NCBI RefSeq assembly: GCF_030012985.1
Contig: NZ_CP120233.1
Location: 2,579,501 to 2,643,500, forward strand
Reading direction: 5' to 3'
Origin: Microbulbifer sp. VAAF005
GTDB taxonomy: Bacteria; Pseudomonadota; Gammaproteobacteria; Pseudomonadales; Cellvibrionaceae
Length of the DNA stretch: 64,000 nt
Part shown: positions 47,377 through 56,742 of the stretch, piece by piece
Layout: each line of letters opens with the position of its first letter
Position numbering within the stretch: the stretch's first letter is position 1
Made by a program: the position numbers and the translations under genes
The notes under the pieces: model-generated
Database searches by the model: none
The model's input: the letters and a program-made list of their open reading frames with translations, nothing else
What the model was told of the DNA's origin: nothing

Positions 47377-48465
47377 ATGGCGTTACAGAAGTCCCCCGGA
47401 CAAAAAAGAAAATCAATGGTACGTACAGTATGTATTTTAGTTTTCCTTATTCTGACTTACTTTCTGTCAAACTATTACTCTCGTGCCAACAATGAATCAT
47501 TAAGTTGGATCGAAAATCATCAAGCTCTAGATGCTGAAGTAGTAGCGTTAAGAGAGGAGGAAGAAGAGTACCGGGGCCGCAAAGGTAAAAAGCGCTATCG
47601 TACAAATTACTATATTGACTACCAGTTTAACTATGAAGATGAGGACTTTGAATCCTCCGCAGAGGTTTCAAAAGGAATTTATAGTCAATATGAACAAGGT
47701 CAACCCATCAAAGTATGGTTTCCAGAGGGCGACATCTACGGGCATGTATTAGCGCAAAATGCTCAAAGAGATGTCGAAAATAACACACCTGTAGGAAACC
47801 TGATTCAAGCAGCACCTATCACTATAGGTATCTGCCTCGTCTTATATTGGATTTTAAGCTTCTTGTTTGTAAGGGAGTCAAAAAAAGCACTACCCGAGGG
47901 CTTTTATACTGAGACGTCCTGGCTTGATATCGATGATAACTACCTCGTCGCCTTAGAAGGAGATGAACTCGTCTATTTTGATATCCCGAAAGAACAGGCT
48001 TCAACTGCTCAATCCGCCTATCAAGCGGGGAAATCCCCTGAAGAAATATATCATTTGTGTAAACCTGATACCGCAGCACGAATCCCTCTCAATGAAATAA
48101 GTTCACTTAGCAGTGACCATAATTCAGATGTAATAACTATCAAGCACGGGGATAAGACCCATTCTGTTGAGTTCTTAAATCAAACAGTAAAAGCGCACGC
48201 ATTAGAACGTATCGAGAAACAACTACCTGAGACAATGGATTATCAGTATATTCAGCGGTCTCGTTTGCAAGCCACTCTACCGTCACTTGTGATAGCAATA
48301 CTGTTAATAGGCCTTATCTACTGGCTTGACTCATTTATTTTCCGTGCGATAGTTGGTTTTATTGGGCTAACCTCTGTGGCCCCGAACCTTTTGTCCAAAT
48401 TAATTAGTCCGACAGAGACACGCCTCTGGGAGAAAGTCGAAGAAACCTCTGTAGAGCACGCATAG
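47377..48465 (+). CDS. DUF3592 membrane protein
   Basis: The 362-aa protein has an N-terminal transmembrane helix (~residues 15-30), a charged extracytoplasmic DUF3592 region (IDYQFNYEDEDF ... YEQGQPIKVWFPEGD), a second helix near residue 150 and two more near residues 300-340. Function is unknown. The ATG follows AAGGATG. A hairpin terminator lies after the stop. Confidence 0.7.
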   Translation: MALQKSPGQKRKSMVRTVCILVFLILTYFLSNYYSRANNESLSWIENHQALDAEVVALREEEEEYRGRKGKKRYRTNYYIDYQFNYEDEDFESSAEVSKGIYSQYEQGQPIKVWFPEGDIYGHVLAQNAQRDVENNTPVGNLIQAAPITIGICLVLYWILSFLFVRESKKALPEGFYTETSWLDIDDNYLVALEGDELVYFDIPKEQASTAQSAYQAGKSPEEIYHLCKPDTAARIPLNEISSLSSDHNSDVITIKHGDKTHSVEFLNQTVKAHALERIEKQLPETMDYQYIQRSRLQATLPSLVIAILLIGLIYWLDSFIFRAIVGFIGLTSVAPNLLSKLISPTETRLWEKVEETSVEHA

Positions 48466-48475
48466 TGCAGAAGAT

Positions 48476-48493
48476 GGCCAGCTTCGGCTGGCC
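48476..48493 (+). terminator. Hairpin after the DUF3592 gene
   Basis: GGCCAGC/GCTGGCC with a TTCG tetraloop, followed by a weak T stretch. A very stable hairpin 10 bases after the stop; termination is plausible. Confidence 0.55.
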
Positions 48494-48593
48494 GCTTTAA
48501 TAGAGCTATCTGTTGCTCATAATCAAGCTCAGCTATACTGTCCCCAGAATAAACATAACGTCAGTCTGAAGACCCATTGGGATAGCAGAGATT

Positions 48594-48869
48594 ATGAACT
48601 TCTCTTCATTAGCTTTTGCCATGCTCACCACAGCTACTACTCCTAATAGTTGTACAGATGGTATCGCTTTACTCCGTGGAGTAACAGCCATTACCGCTGA
48701 ATACCCTTGGCTGAGTGCAGATAAAAAAGATTATATAGTCCGAGACTATCCACGAATGTATCTCGTGCTACCTAAAATACCAGGGGAGCAAACAGTCGGT
48801 AATGAACAGCCTAATGCTGCGGTGGATAAAGAAAGCTGCCAGGTTATTAATGTGTTTCTTTCGAGCTGA
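48594..48869 (+). CDS. Small hypothetical protein
   Basis: The 91-aa protein has a short hydrophobic N-terminus (SSLAFAMLTTATTP) that may be a signal peptide, then an unrecognised region. A weak ribosome site precedes the ATG. It could be a real secreted small protein; there is no family match. Confidence 0.4.
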   Translation: MNFSSLAFAMLTTATTPNSCTDGIALLRGVTAITAEYPWLSADKKDYIVRDYPRMYLVLPKIPGEQTVGNEQPNAAVDKESCQVINVFLSS

Positions 48870-48931
48870 TCTTATTTAGTATCTCAAAGCTCCCTACGGC
48901 TTAGTTCCGGGAGCTCTCCTCCTATCTACTA

Positions 48932-49657
48932 CTACCCTTGCTCGGCATAAGTCAGTGTATTGTTATTTTCGTTACACTCATCGACGAGATTGGTAAAGTC
49001 AGCAGTTACCTCTAAAACCGCATCCGGATCAAAAACCCAGTAACCCAAAGTAAATACAATACTTACAGTGCCACCTGCTGGAATTGCAGGCGTAGCCTGT
49101 ACATCGTTGGCTAGTGTATCAATATCTAAAAGGCGAGCCTGGCTGATTGGCGCTGCCAGAGCACCTATATTAGTGATATCGACCACGATAATGGATTGCC
49201 CGGTTCCAGGATTCCAGATCGGATCATAGATTTGGCTCACTATCAAGTCAGGTTTATTACATACACACAGACACATATAGTGATCATCTTCTTTGACACC
49301 ATAAGGGGTTCCGACATAGCAAACCGGCTTATCGTCAAACTGATTGCCATAGAGCCAGTGAGATGATGGGTCATTGACAGGTTTCTCGATTATTTCAGGG
49401 TCGCGAGTTACCTTACAAACACTGGTAGATTCAAAATCATCTATCAAGTCAGTAGCAACCTCTGACTCAGGCACCCCTCCAACCCAAATTGCGCAAGTCC
49501 GACGACATGTCAGTGGGCCCTGCCCCTGCCAATAATTTGGAAACCAACCCGCTTCATAGTTTTGCATACTTAAATCTTGAATTGGATCTGCATAACTGGC
49601 AACCGTGAAGAAATAAGTAGTAACTACAATGAATATACGCAAAATAAATTTAGACAT
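48932..49657 (-). CDS. Secreted CARDB-domain protein
   Basis: The 241-aa protein has a signal peptide ending near SYADP (residue 24), a Cys-rich middle (CRRTCAIWVGGVP ... CLCVCNKPD) and a C-terminal CARDB-type beta-sandwich with LIVSQIYDP, IVVDITNIGALAAP and CNENNNT. CARDB domains are usually adhesion or carbohydrate-related modules in secreted proteins. The 446-base gap upstream (49658-50103) shows nothing recognisable. Confidence 0.72.
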   Translation of the reverse strand: MSKFILRIFIVVTTYFFTVASYADPIQDLSMQNYEAGWFPNYWQGQGPLTCRRTCAIWVGGVPESEVATDLIDDFESTSVCKVTRDPEIIEKPVNDPSSHWLYGNQFDDKPVCYVGTPYGVKEDDHYMCLCVCNKPDLIVSQIYDPIWNPGTGQSIIVVDITNIGALAAPISQARLLDIDTLANDVQATPAIPAGGTVSIVFTLGYWVFDPDAVLEVTADFTNLVDECNENNNTLTYAEQG

Positions 49658-50103
49658 AACTCCCTCCTTTGAATTAAAAATACATATTGAATTTACCCAA
49701 TATAGTGCACCTGCACATTTAAAACAGAATTTATGGGCAGGGCGATTGTAAGCAGACTTTACAGCAGATCTATTAAGATTGATAAAATTATGGCGGGCAT
49801 TTTACTAGCGTGTAAAAAATTCAATAACAAATCAAATAATACCAATCTATAAATTTCTAAAAACAATTAGAGCTACTAAAATAACCTTCCAAAGGTTATT
49901 AACGTCAGAAGGTTAAAAGTAGCTAAAATAATTCACAAGTGGAATAACCAACCACCTATAATTCTCCCAGGCTATAAAATACAGCCATCATCCTACCGAA
50001 CAGAGTCAGAAGCAGGTAAAGCTAGAATCCCTGGAGATAGCAATAAGGCCTGCAGAGCTCTCCATATACGTGAATCGCAGGCCACAAGGGCACCCAACTA
50101 TCG

Positions 50104-51270
50104 CTACAGTTCAGCCAAGCTCCAAACTATGGTGAGTGCTACGCTAATAGATAACAAACATAAGTAGGCCATACCAACAAATGAATATTTACAAAGCGTC
50201 ATGAACCAACCCTGCTGATATATTCGCTTCTGCATCCAAAATAAATATATCAGCACCCAAATAGACAGTGACACCAAAGCATTCTCATAAAGAGAAGACA
50301 TTATTGAGTGACTGATTAACTTGCTGCTTATCATGTATAAGATATTGGCAATCAGGATACTTAAAAATATAAATGCATGACTGTGCAAAGCTACAATAAA
50401 ATGCTCCATATAGAGCCTGCGCTTAAAAATATATAGCACCCACAACATTAAAGCGAATATAGGCAGCATTATTATTAGTGCATAGGGGAGTACTTTAAGA
50501 AAGGCCTTCTTTAAACGGTTTGGATCCTCAGTTACCTGCTTGATATTTTGATTAGCACTTTGAACCTTACCATCAATCCAATCTTGAAAAGGCTTCGGCA
50601 GCCCCTCAATATCCACCCTAATAAATCTGCTCTTTTTATCATCGGCAATGGTATTTCCTTCAGGTTGAATTTCAGGTGCCAAACCCTCTCTGGAGGCTAT
50701 TTGCGGATCGCGATAACCTCTTTCAAACTCATTCTCGATGGCCTCTTTAAGCCCCTTTTCAGTTTCCTCTTTGGCTTTAATCAAACTGGCATCAATGTCA
50801 TTAAGTTCAGCTAGTAAACCTTTCCGCTGAATCTCTTCAGCTCGTACTAATTCAGTCTCATGTGAAGAGGGGGCGATTCCCAATATCTCTGACCGGGAGC
50901 TTTCATGAGGTATATCAACGTCAGCAAGGGTAATATCCCAGTCTCCACTCAAACGAGTTACAAAAAGACTGGTGATACAGAGAAAAATAAATAGCCGTAC
51001 AGGGCTTACATATCGAACACGACGACCAGAAAAATACTCTGTTGTTAAAAATCCTGGTCGGAAGAATAACGCAGGTATGGTTTTCCATGTTCTGGAGTCA
51101 AACGCCAACAAGGTATCTAAGAAATCACCGATTACAGATGAAAAATGCCGCACCATACCTTTAACGGGTTGACCACAAGCATAACAATGGGGACCTAACA
51201 ACTGCGTACAGCAGTTTGCGCACTTATTATCTTCATTACAAACACTTGCTATTGATGTCGTACTACTCAA
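50104..51270 (-). CDS. DUF3667 membrane protein (copy 1)
   Basis: The 388-aa protein starts with a zinc ribbon (CANCCTQLLGPHCYACGQ), then the DUF3667 core LAFDSRTWKTIPALFF/RPGFLTTEYFSGRRVRY, a charged central region and four C-terminal transmembrane helices. Its function is unknown. It lies next to a close paralogue (51504-52658) on the same strand; their first 110 residues and their membrane ends align well while the middles differ. Confidence 0.75.
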   Translation of the reverse strand: MSSTTSIASVCNEDNKCANCCTQLLGPHCYACGQPVKGMVRHFSSVIGDFLDTLLAFDSRTWKTIPALFFRPGFLTTEYFSGRRVRYVSPVRLFIFLCITSLFVTRLSGDWDITLADVDIPHESSRSEILGIAPSSHETELVRAEEIQRKGLLAELNDIDASLIKAKEETEKGLKEAIENEFERGYRDPQIASREGLAPEIQPEGNTIADDKKSRFIRVDIEGLPKPFQDWIDGKVQSANQNIKQVTEDPNRLKKAFLKVLPYALIIMLPIFALMLWVLYIFKRRLYMEHFIVALHSHAFIFLSILIANILYMISSKLISHSIMSSLYENALVSLSIWVLIYLFWMQKRIYQQGWFMTLCKYSFVGMAYLCLLSISVALTIVWSLAEL

Positions 51271-51503
51271 GACCTACTTCCTTCGATATTCCCTTTAACT
51301 ACTTACCACAAGCAATCCGAAAGTCCAATTTTCTGAACTGAATTACGGATATAAAAATTTGCAATACAATATTCTGAATATAGACGGTGCTGCGAACGAA
51401 CTCTTTAGCTTGAATAACTTAAAATCTAAACAGCACAGTTTCACCAACACCAACCATTAAACGCTTATACGTTTAATGGTTGGAATCCTATTAGGATATA
51501 TCC

Positions 51504-52658
51504 TTATAACTCTGCCAAACTCCAAAATACAGTAAGAGCCGCACCAACAGATAATAAAACTAGATAGGCTAAACCCAAAAAAGAATACTTAAACAGGGTC
51601 ATGATCCAACCCTGCTGATATACACGCTTTTGCATCCAAAAAAGATATATAGGAACCCAAAGAATTAATAGTGCCATCAAGCTGTTAAAAGATGAGGATA
51701 TAAATGCGTACCCTTCCAGTTGACTACTTATACTATAAAACAGGTTGCCAATCAGAATACTCAGGCAGATAAAAGCCTGGCTGTGTAACGCTACAATCAG
51801 GTGCTCCATATAAAGTCTGCGTTTAAAGACGTAAAGCACCCACAGCATCATGGCAAATATTGGCAGTATGACTATAAGAGTTGACGGAAGAGCTCCCAAG
51901 AATGCTTTTTTGAAACGATTTGGATCATCGGTCACCCTTTCTACATTTTTATGGGCGCTCTCTACTTTACGGTTAACCCAATCTTCTAATGGTTTGGGAA
52001 GCCAATCAACTTGAAGAAACTCTCTATCTAACTCCCTAATAGTCTCATTCAATCCTGAGGCCAGTTCCTCTTTAGAAAGGTTTTCCGATCCATTCTGGCC
52101 TCCATCAATTTCACTTAAATCTTCATTGAGTTTATGCAAATCACCAGTAAGCTTCTCTTGTCCGCTAATCAGATTTTTCTCAACATCTTCCAAAACAGCG
52201 ACAGCATAACTATTGTTAACGTGCTTTTCTTTGCCTTTTCGAATATCTTCGATGGCGTCGTTATAACCTTGGCTCGCTTTTTCAACATCGACTGACTCAA
52301 CGTCTACATTTCCAAAATTAATAGCCCAATCACTGTTTATCTGGGTTACAAAGAAGCTGGTGATACATAGAAAGATAAACAAGCGTACAGGGCTGACATA
52401 ACGCACCCGTCGACCAGAGAAATACTCAGCGGTTAAAAATCCAGGTCTAAAAAACAGAGAGGGTATTGTTTTCCATGTGCGGGAATCAAAAGCAAGCAGG
52501 GTATCAAAAAAGTCTCCAATGACTGAGGAGAAATGACGAACCATGCCTTTAACCGGCTGACCACAAGCATAGCAATGGGGCCCCAATAGCTCTGCATGAC
52601 AATTGGCACAATGGTTTGGATTATAATCCGAATTATTTGTAGAGGTTGCAGTGCTCAT
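51504..52658 (-). CDS. DUF3667 membrane protein (copy 2)
   Basis: A 384-aa paralogue of the neighbouring gene: zinc ribbon CANCHAELLGPHCYACGQ, DUF3667 core and four C-terminal helices. The central region is a Glu/Lys-rich, probably coiled segment that differs from copy 1, suggesting tandem duplication followed by divergence of the middle. Function unknown. Confidence 0.75.
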   Translation of the reverse strand: MSTATSTNNSDYNPNHCANCHAELLGPHCYACGQPVKGMVRHFSSVIGDFFDTLLAFDSRTWKTIPSLFFRPGFLTAEYFSGRRVRYVSPVRLFIFLCITSFFVTQINSDWAINFGNVDVESVDVEKASQGYNDAIEDIRKGKEKHVNNSYAVAVLEDVEKNLISGQEKLTGDLHKLNEDLSEIDGGQNGSENLSKEELASGLNETIRELDREFLQVDWLPKPLEDWVNRKVESAHKNVERVTDDPNRFKKAFLGALPSTLIVILPIFAMMLWVLYVFKRRLYMEHLIVALHSQAFICLSILIGNLFYSISSQLEGYAFISSSFNSLMALLILWVPIYLFWMQKRVYQQGWIMTLFKYSFLGLAYLVLLSVGAALTVFWSLAEL

Positions 52659-52832
52659 TACCGCTCACCGAATCACTGATTATCTTATTCACCTGGCAAA
52701 AGCTTCCAGGCCCAAGTATCTGCTAACGAACCAGAACCGAAATACCTCAATTAGCAGAACTCTACTAATATCCCGAATATCAGCTGGAGTACAATTTTTT
52801 TATGACTTATAGGTATTAAGAGAGAGGTAAAA

Positions 52833-52860
52833 GAAACGCGCCGACTATTAGGCGCGTTTC
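52833..52860 (-). terminator. Intrinsic terminator of the M17 peptidase gene
   Basis: GAAACGCGCC (52833-52842) / GGCGCGTTTC (52851-52860) pair perfectly, and on the minus strand the stem is followed by a T-rich stretch, about 30 bases after the stop codon. Confidence 0.85.
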
Positions 52861-52889
52861 GAAGGGAATTTGGCATAAATTGCCGGTTG

Positions 52890-54179
52890 CTAATTATCCA
52901 AAAGGAAGCGTGCAATTGTACGCAGGCCGTGCCCTTTAGCACCTGGCGCCCACTGATCATTGCCACTGGGCTGGTAAGAGCCTGAAAGGTCCATATGCAC
53001 CCAATTGCGACCTTCATCCCGTACAAAGCGAGCCAGGAAGGAGGCTGCCGTAGATGCACCAGGACTTCCCTCAATACCAACATTGGCGATATCGGCAAAG
53101 TTGGACGGGGTTTGCTCGAGGTGGAAACGCTCTAAAGGAAGCCTCCACGCCTTTTCATTTTCCTCAGAAGCTGCAGACAATACCTTTTGGGCTGCTTCAT
53201 CTTCAAAACTAAAGACAGAGTTGAAATCCCGACCTACAGCCATCTTTGCTGCACCGGTCAGAGTAGCGGCATCCAATAACCAGCGAGGATCTTCTTCCGA
53301 AGCTGCAATTAAACCATCGGCCAGCACCAGACGCCCTTCAGCATCGGTATTCAGTATTTCTACACTCACTCCGTTTTTATATTTAATAATATCGCCCAAT
53401 TTAAAGGCATGACCGGAGATCAGATTTTCTGCGCAGCAGAGATAGAGTTTGACCCGCTTGTTGAGACCTCTGGCTATTGCAAGAGCCAAGCCTCCAGTTA
53501 CCATGGCCGCGCCACCCATATCGGATTTCATTGTGGCCATGTTGTTGGACGGCTTAATGCTGTAGCCGCCGGAGTCAAAAGTAATTCCTTTACCCACCAA
53601 ACACATATCAACCGGCGCCTGGTCATCACCCGTCGGGTTGAAGTCCACTTGTAACATCACCGGCTCACGTACACTACCACGCCCAACGTTGTGGATACCG
53701 ACAAACCCTTCACGCAGCAGGTCATCCCCGGCAACTATACGGTAAGTTACCGCACTGGGAGCCAGCTTTTGCAGCATTTCTGCAGCGCTCTCCGCCAATA
53801 CACGCGGAGACACATCATCAGGAGTACCATTAGTAATTTCACGAACCCAGCGACTGGCATTTTCACGGGCGGCGAGTTCTTTTAACTCGGCGCTGTCATC
53901 AGTCCCCCAGTCAATTTTGTTGGATTTACGCGGGTTAAAAAAACCTGCCCAAAATGCCCAGCGGCTTTCAATGCTCCAGCTTTCTCCTTTGAGGACAACA
54001 TCGTTGACCCCCATACCATCGAGCTTTCGGGCAGCTCGCTGCGCTGCAACCAACACAGCGCCTTTCGCAGCGCTAATATGAATATTGGCAGCGCTACCAT
54101 CAAAGCTCAGCAGAGCTGATTCTCCCCAGGGTTCCGGCGCAAAGCCCTCAACCAAATGAATATGCATAGCCTTTGTCAT
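52890..54179 (-). CDS. M17 leucyl aminopeptidase family protein
   Basis: The ~430-aa protein has both M17 metal-site segments: LVGKGITFDSGGYSIKPSN (Lys and Asp ligands), then MKSDMGGAA, and NTDAEGRLVLADGL. These bind two metal ions and remove N-terminal residues from peptides in the cytoplasm. Length and domain order resemble the PepB/leucyl aminopeptidase group. The ATG at 54179 has AGGTG upstream; a TTG ten codons earlier is rejected. Confidence 0.88.
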   Translation of the reverse strand: MTKAMHIHLVEGFAPEPWGESALLSFDGSAANIHISAAKGAVLVAAQRAARKLDGMGVNDVVLKGESWSIESRWAFWAGFFNPRKSNKIDWGTDDSAELKELAARENASRWVREITNGTPDDVSPRVLAESAAEMLQKLAPSAVTYRIVAGDDLLREGFVGIHNVGRGSVREPVMLQVDFNPTGDDQAPVDMCLVGKGITFDSGGYSIKPSNNMATMKSDMGGAAMVTGGLALAIARGLNKRVKLYLCCAENLISGHAFKLGDIIKYKNGVSVEILNTDAEGRLVLADGLIAASEEDPRWLLDAATLTGAAKMAVGRDFNSVFSFEDEAAQKVLSAASEENEKAWRLPLERFHLEQTPSNFADIANVGIEGSPGASTAASFLARFVRDEGRNWVHMDLSGSYQPSGNDQWAPGAKGHGLRTIARFLLDN

Positions 54180-54344
54180 ACAACACCTATTTTGAAACTT
54201 GTGTACCAATTTTATCGGTATTTCTCCTGCATTCTAACAGGACATTAAAAATACTTGATGATTGCACCGCCACCGAGTCGACAGATAAACTGTGAACCAA
54301 GACAAAATAACTATTAAGTAGAGAAATTCGTTAGGGAAGAATAA

Positions 54345-55763
54345 ATGGCTGATTCCTGCCACTATCACACTAGCAAGACTGCATCCTGGCAGTGCCAGCC
54401 CTGCAACCGTCAGTTCTGTGGCGAGTGTATTCCGGGTTCGAGTACCAATTACCATGGGCAGGGTCCCGAATGCCCGCTCTGCCGCGATAGCCTGGAATAT
54501 ATTGGAGCCAGTAACAACGCCAAGCCTTTTTGGCAAATGGGGCTATTTTACTTTCTCTATGCTTTTAAGCCTGGCCCTCTAACAATCATGGCTGTTGCAG
54601 CAGCGGGCAGTATGGCAATAACGTCAATGGGTCTTCTGGCTCTTGTCGCTTTGGTAGCCATTGTAGCTGTTGTATCCCGCTACAATCTCTTGGTCATCGA
54701 AAGACTCGCAGGAGGCCAACTGGAAGCCCCTCCACTGGCAGATGCACTTGATGGCAATGGTGCAATGTTATTTCTGAAAGTCATTGGAATGACATTGATC
54801 GCCGGTTTCGTTGGCTACAAGCTTGTACAATTTACTGGAAGCCTCAATGTCATAATGATTTATGCAGCCGCCCTGTCATTTTTAGCGCCGGCTGCAATGA
54901 TTGCCTTAGCGCTTACCCATAGTTTGAGGTCCGCAATCAACCCTCTCAAATTATTGGAATTTACCCTAATCATTGGCTGGCCCTATTGGTTGCTGTTAAT
55001 TATTACCAATATCATTTCTTTCGCACCCAATATACTAATGGCCGTGGTCAGCGATAAACTGCCGGCTTGGGCAATTTTCCCGACCACAGCAGCCATTGTC
55101 TCTTACTTTTCCATCGTCTCAAGTGCTGTGATGGGGTATATCTGCTTAACTCGACAGCAAAAACTGGGAATAGCCTCAATACAAGAAGATGATGAAAATT
55201 ACTTAGAGGAAAATGAATTCCTGTGTAAGCGCGCTCGGGCTGAAGCGCAAATATTTTTACGCGAAGGGGACTTCAAGGGCGCTCGCCAGGCTTTGGTTGA
55301 AGGGTTGCGCCGCTTCCCTAACGACGAAACTCTTAATGAGCGCTACTACCGCCTTTTACTTGCTACTGACGATAAAAAAGCCCTTCAGGAGCTGGGGCCA
55401 CATCTATTAGAAAAATTTGTACAGATAAATCGCCCACATAAGGCAGCTGAACTGTATTTGGCCACAGAGCCCAGCCCGCCTGTGGCTAAGCCCGAGATAC
55501 GCCATGCACTTGCCAAAGTGCTATACCAACAGCATAAGTACCAATTGGCAGCACAGCTGCTCAATAATTTACATAAAGAGGCCTATCCACAACTCGATGC
55601 TGCCTATCTGTTATTGGCACAAGTATATATGGATGGATTGGGTAGAGAAGACTTGGCAAAAAAACTACTGCACTTTGTCCGACAGAAATTTCCAGAGAGT
55701 GCTTTGCGTTCTGAAATCGATACCCTGTGGAAAGTACTTAACAGCACTGCCGAAATTCACTAA
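54345..55763 (+). CDS. B-box-type zinc protein with membrane helices and helical-repeat tail
   Basis: This 472-aa protein starts with a zinc region (CHYHTSKTASWQCQPCNRQFCGEC ... CPLCRDS), has about five transmembrane helices between residues 70 and 280, and ends with a solenoid of helix pairs (RAEAQIFLREGDFKGARQAL and later repeats) like TPR. Similar layouts occur in proteins of unknown function in this lineage. It has no clear operon partner. The 80-residue TPR-like style also appears in the rhomboid protein at 56.7-58.1 kb. Confidence 0.65.
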   Translation: MADSCHYHTSKTASWQCQPCNRQFCGECIPGSSTNYHGQGPECPLCRDSLEYIGASNNAKPFWQMGLFYFLYAFKPGPLTIMAVAAAGSMAITSMGLLALVALVAIVAVVSRYNLLVIERLAGGQLEAPPLADALDGNGAMLFLKVIGMTLIAGFVGYKLVQFTGSLNVIMIYAAALSFLAPAAMIALALTHSLRSAINPLKLLEFTLIIGWPYWLLLIITNIISFAPNILMAVVSDKLPAWAIFPTTAAIVSYFSIVSSAVMGYICLTRQQKLGIASIQEDDENYLEENEFLCKRARAEAQIFLREGDFKGARQALVEGLRRFPNDETLNERYYRLLLATDDKKALQELGPHLLEKFVQINRPHKAAELYLATEPSPPVAKPEIRHALAKVLYQQHKYQLAAQLLNNLHKEAYPQLDAAYLLLAQVYMDGLGREDLAKKLLHFVRQKFPESALRSEIDTLWKVLNSTAEIH

Positions 55764-55820
55764 ATAGCAAAATATGGGCAGCCATCTATGGTGGCTACCC
55801 TAAACCTAGCCCGATATTCA

Positions 55821-56186
55821 CTACCAATGCTTTAGCGCCCGATTCCATAGATACAAACCTCGCGCAAAAACGTTGTAACCTTTATTCAAAAACCACCTAA
55901 TGCCGGGTAGCTTCGACACCCTGGCCTTCCATTGCTCCTTGGGAGAGTTCTCCCAAATTGTAATAAAAGCTTCATAGCCTACTTTCAGATTTCCATCCGC
56001 ATCCAATACATGCAACCGCTCACGGACAAACTCTAAATCTGTATTCAGTTCCTTCGCTTTATCTTCATCAATATGAACATCCTCCCAATCCACTTGGCAG
56101 GAGACGGACTTTTTCTTTTGTGCTGAAATTCCTGCGTTACAGACTGGACAAGCAGAATTATAAAAAACCCGAATCTTTTCAGGCAT
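55821..56186 (-). CDS. DCC1-type thiol-disulfide oxidoreductase-like protein (DUF393)
   Basis: The 121-aa protein has the thioredoxin-fold start VFYNSACPVCNAG with a CxxC redox motif, and HVLDADGNLKVGYEAFITIW in its middle, typical of the DCC/DUF393 family. It may reduce or oxidise protein thiols in the cytoplasm. It lies 35 bases downstream of the cupin gene on the same strand. Confidence 0.75.
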   Translation of the reverse strand: MPEKIRVFYNSACPVCNAGISAQKKKSVSCQVDWEDVHIDEDKAKELNTDLEFVRERLHVLDADGNLKVGYEAFITIWENSPKEQWKARVSKLPGIRWFLNKGYNVFARGLYLWNRALKHW

Positions 56187-56221
56187 AAGCTAAAAATCCA
56201 TTCTTTTTCTACCAGCGAAAA

Positions 56222-56689
56222 CTACTTAGGGTGGTCAATATTATCGCGGTTCACCAACTCCCAGGGTAAACCATTATTTCGGTAGATCCGCTGATTTTTT
56301 TCTGGGTAGTCGGCAACATCATGTTGTAGTCGCTGGCCTACAACTATGCAACGCAAGGTCACTTCTCCCACATTGCGCATCACATGAGCTGGGCCACCAG
56401 CGGGGTAGCCAATAAAATCCCCTGCAGAAACCTGGTGGTGATCGTCACCAATACGCACATCGGCCCTACCCTCCAGGACATAAACACATTCGTCTTCAAA
56501 ATAGTGACAATGGAATTCTGTGGATTCATAACCTGGCTCGATTTCGATCATATGGAAACCAAAGCCGGATATGCCGATAAGATCACCCAGGGACTTGTTT
56601 TTACGCACCGCATTGGCATTGAGGAAATGTACCTTGCGCTCCCCCTCCATCCCTGCAATTTCGGTCCCGGTCAAAATATAGCGACTCAC
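56222..56689 (-). CDS. Cupin-domain protein
   Basis: The 155-aa protein has the cupin barrel motifs: STEFHCHYFEDECVYVLEGRADV (metal-binding His/Glu set) and FIGYPAGGPAHVMRN (second His). It is a small metal-binding barrel of unknown substrate. It lies upstream of the DUF393 gene on the same strand. Confidence 0.82.
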   Translation of the reverse strand: MSRYILTGTEIAGMEGERKVHFLNANAVRKNKSLGDLIGISGFGFHMIEIEPGYESTEFHCHYFEDECVYVLEGRADVRIGDDHHQVSAGDFIGYPAGGPAHVMRNVGEVTLRCIVVGQRLQHDVADYPEKNQRIYRNNGLPWELVNRDNIDHPK

Positions 56690-56742
56690 TCTGCCCCCAA
56701 TACATTACTTAATTATTTATAAGACATACCGAATTATGTTCT

